Origin: a bacterium
GTDB taxonomy: Bacteria > Planctomycetota > J058 > JAJDCP01
Length of the DNA: 23,709 nucleotides
Reading direction: 5' to 3'
Assembly: GCA_030428695.1 (NCBI GenBank)
Contig: JAUIEM010000119.1
Location: forward strand, 1-23,709
Shown here: piece after piece, positions 22,806-23,709 of the stretch
Layout: every line of letters begins with the position of its first letter
Numbering within the stretch: the stretch's first letter is position 1
The notes under the pieces: generated by a model
The model's input: the letters and a program-made list of their open reading frames with translations, nothing else
Database searches by the model: none
What the model was told of the DNA's origin: nothing
Made by a program: the position numbers and the translations under genes

Positions 22806-23709
22806 TCATGCGGTCAAGACAATGTCCATTTCACCCACCTGTTTCGCGTCGTTCCCAAACAGCCGCGTCTGCGATTGGCCATGAATGGGCCGACTGGTCC
22901 TGCGCATGCGCTTTTTTGGGAATACCTCCCGCAGGACGTCGACCGTGGTGCGATAGGTGTAGTCCCTCTTGTCCGTGCGCACATAGACAGCGGCATCGTC
23001 AGAGAGCAGCGTCGATGCCCGGGAGAAGACCTTCTCCAAGAGCCGCCGGTAGTTGTCCCGATGCTCGAACTTGCCGCGCTTACCGGCGCCAAAGCGCTGC
23101 GCGTGGGGAGGACCTCCCAGCAGCCACAAACGTAGCCATTGGTCGTAGTGGTAGTTCGTGACCTTGTAGTAGGGCGGGGAGGTGAAGAGAAGCCTGGCGG
23201 GCTTCAAGTCGCCCGACTCGCGACGCCTCGTTAGCCGACCAAGGACCTCGATGCTGTTACCAAGGTAGACCGTACCTCCACCCGCGTCGGGAATGCCTTT
23301 CGCGTATCTCCAATCGAGACGGCGCTTCATGAACTCGAGTGGATCGACTTCTGGTGGAGCGAGCCCCCGCTCCCGCCACCACTTCACCGCGTAACCCGGA
23401 GACATGGCCTTGGTCTGGCGCATCTGGTTCGAGAACGCCGCGTCTCGCTTGCCGTGGAGGTACACAAGAAGCAACGCCATCGCCGTTCTGTCGACCCTGG
23501 ATCGCCGCCAGTCGAGCTGCGACCGGGCAGCAAGAAGGAACCGTCGTACGGATCTGCTGAAGCACCAGTGGAAGAACTCCGGGAGCGCTCTCGCCTCCTT
23601 GGCGTACCGACCGAGCTGCTCGGCTAGCTCTTCTAGGCGAGACTCCACTTTAGCCCTGGGCGCGGGCGTCAGTTTCGCGCGGGCGTACACGTAGCCGACT
23701 GGGTTGATC
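22806..23709 (-). CDS. DNA methyltransferase, C-terminal part (5' end beyond window)
   Basis: The frame is open to the right edge and begins there with INPVGYVYARAK, which in this family comes just after the AdoMet-binding motif I, so the true start and the DPFxGxGT-type motif lie outside the window. Motif IV is present as FTSPPYYKVTNY (TSPPY), typical of N4-cytosine or N6-adenine amino-methyltransferases of the alpha order (motif I before IV). Later parts include AAVYVRTDKRDYTYRTTVDVL and a C-terminal MDIVL. It would methylate DNA as part of a restriction-modification or orphan methylation system. It is the most upstream gene of the minus-strand island set seen here. An apparent GTG start at 23690 is rejected because the preceding residues also fit the family. 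Confidence 0.82.
   Translation of the reverse strand, partial: INPVGYVYARAKLTPAPRAKVESRLEELAEQLGRYAKEARALPEFFHWCFSRSVRRFLLAARSQLDWRRSRVDRTAMALLLVYLHGKRDAAFSNQMRQTKAMSPGYAVKWWRERGLAPPEVDPLEFMKRRLDWRYAKGIPDAGGGTVYLGNSIEVLGRLTRRRESGDLKPARLLFTSPPYYKVTNYHYDQWLRLWLLGGPPHAQRFGAGKRGKFEHRDNYRRLLEKVFSRASTLLSDDAAVYVRTDKRDYTYRTTVDVLREVFPKKRMRRTSRPIHGQSQTRLFGNDAKQVGEMDIVLTA

Noticed and set aside
22083..23135. A 350-codon plus-strand frame near the right end
   Set aside because: It overlaps the methyltransferase and the 158-aa gene in antisense and has no recognisable domain.
1..23709. CRISPR array or intact insertion sequence
   Set aside because: No regularly spaced repeats and no transposase-like protein were found anywhere in the window.

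Overview
The window joins two kinds of DNA. Positions 1 to about 8,930 are very GC-rich, with almost every third codon position G or C. They carry ordinary chromosomal genes: an ADP-forming acyl-CoA synthetase (cut by the left edge), a secreted di-haem c-type oxidoreductase, a DUF2200 protein, a PH-domain/membrane-protein pair, a large lipoprotein and a secreted S15 (Xaa-Pro) peptidase. The lipobox, Sec signals and periplasmic c-haem protein point to a high-GC Gram-negative-type bacterium. Planctomycetota or Myxococcota would fit, but nothing here fixes the phylum. Hairpins directly after stop codons in this half are GC-rich and lack U-tracts.

At 8,934-8,975 (minus strand) lies the 3' part of a tRNA-Arg(CCT) gene: anticodon loop, one anticodon-stem strand, T-arm and 3' acceptor strand. 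Pairing is lost at the edge of the anticodon loop. This looks like the att junction left by an element that integrated into the tRNA gene. To the right, base and codon use are visibly less GC-biased and the genes are of the mobile/defence type, so 8,976 to beyond 23,709 is read as a genomic island. A frameshifted tyrosine-integrase C-terminus at 21,786-21,964 supports this.

All intact island genes are on the minus strand. In transcription order they are: a DNA methyltransferase running off the right edge; an unrecognised 158-aa protein; a small excisionase-type HTH protein; a tightly packed operon of UvrD-type helicase/Fe-S nuclease, type III-like Mod methyltransferase and a Res-type helicase/PD-(D/E)XK restriction enzyme; then a small serine recombinase, a DUF262 protein and a HEPN-like protein.

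The most interesting feature is the C-terminus of the restriction enzyme. It is a complete LexA/S24-type autoprotease domain with a GESM serine, a TVKKY lysine and an Ala-Ala-Gly site in the position where LexA cuts itself. This suggests a restriction system whose effector is released or switched by self-cleavage, made by one operon together with a protecting methyltransferase and a helicase-nuclease. A second candidate defence module is the DUF262 + HEPN pair beside the island end.
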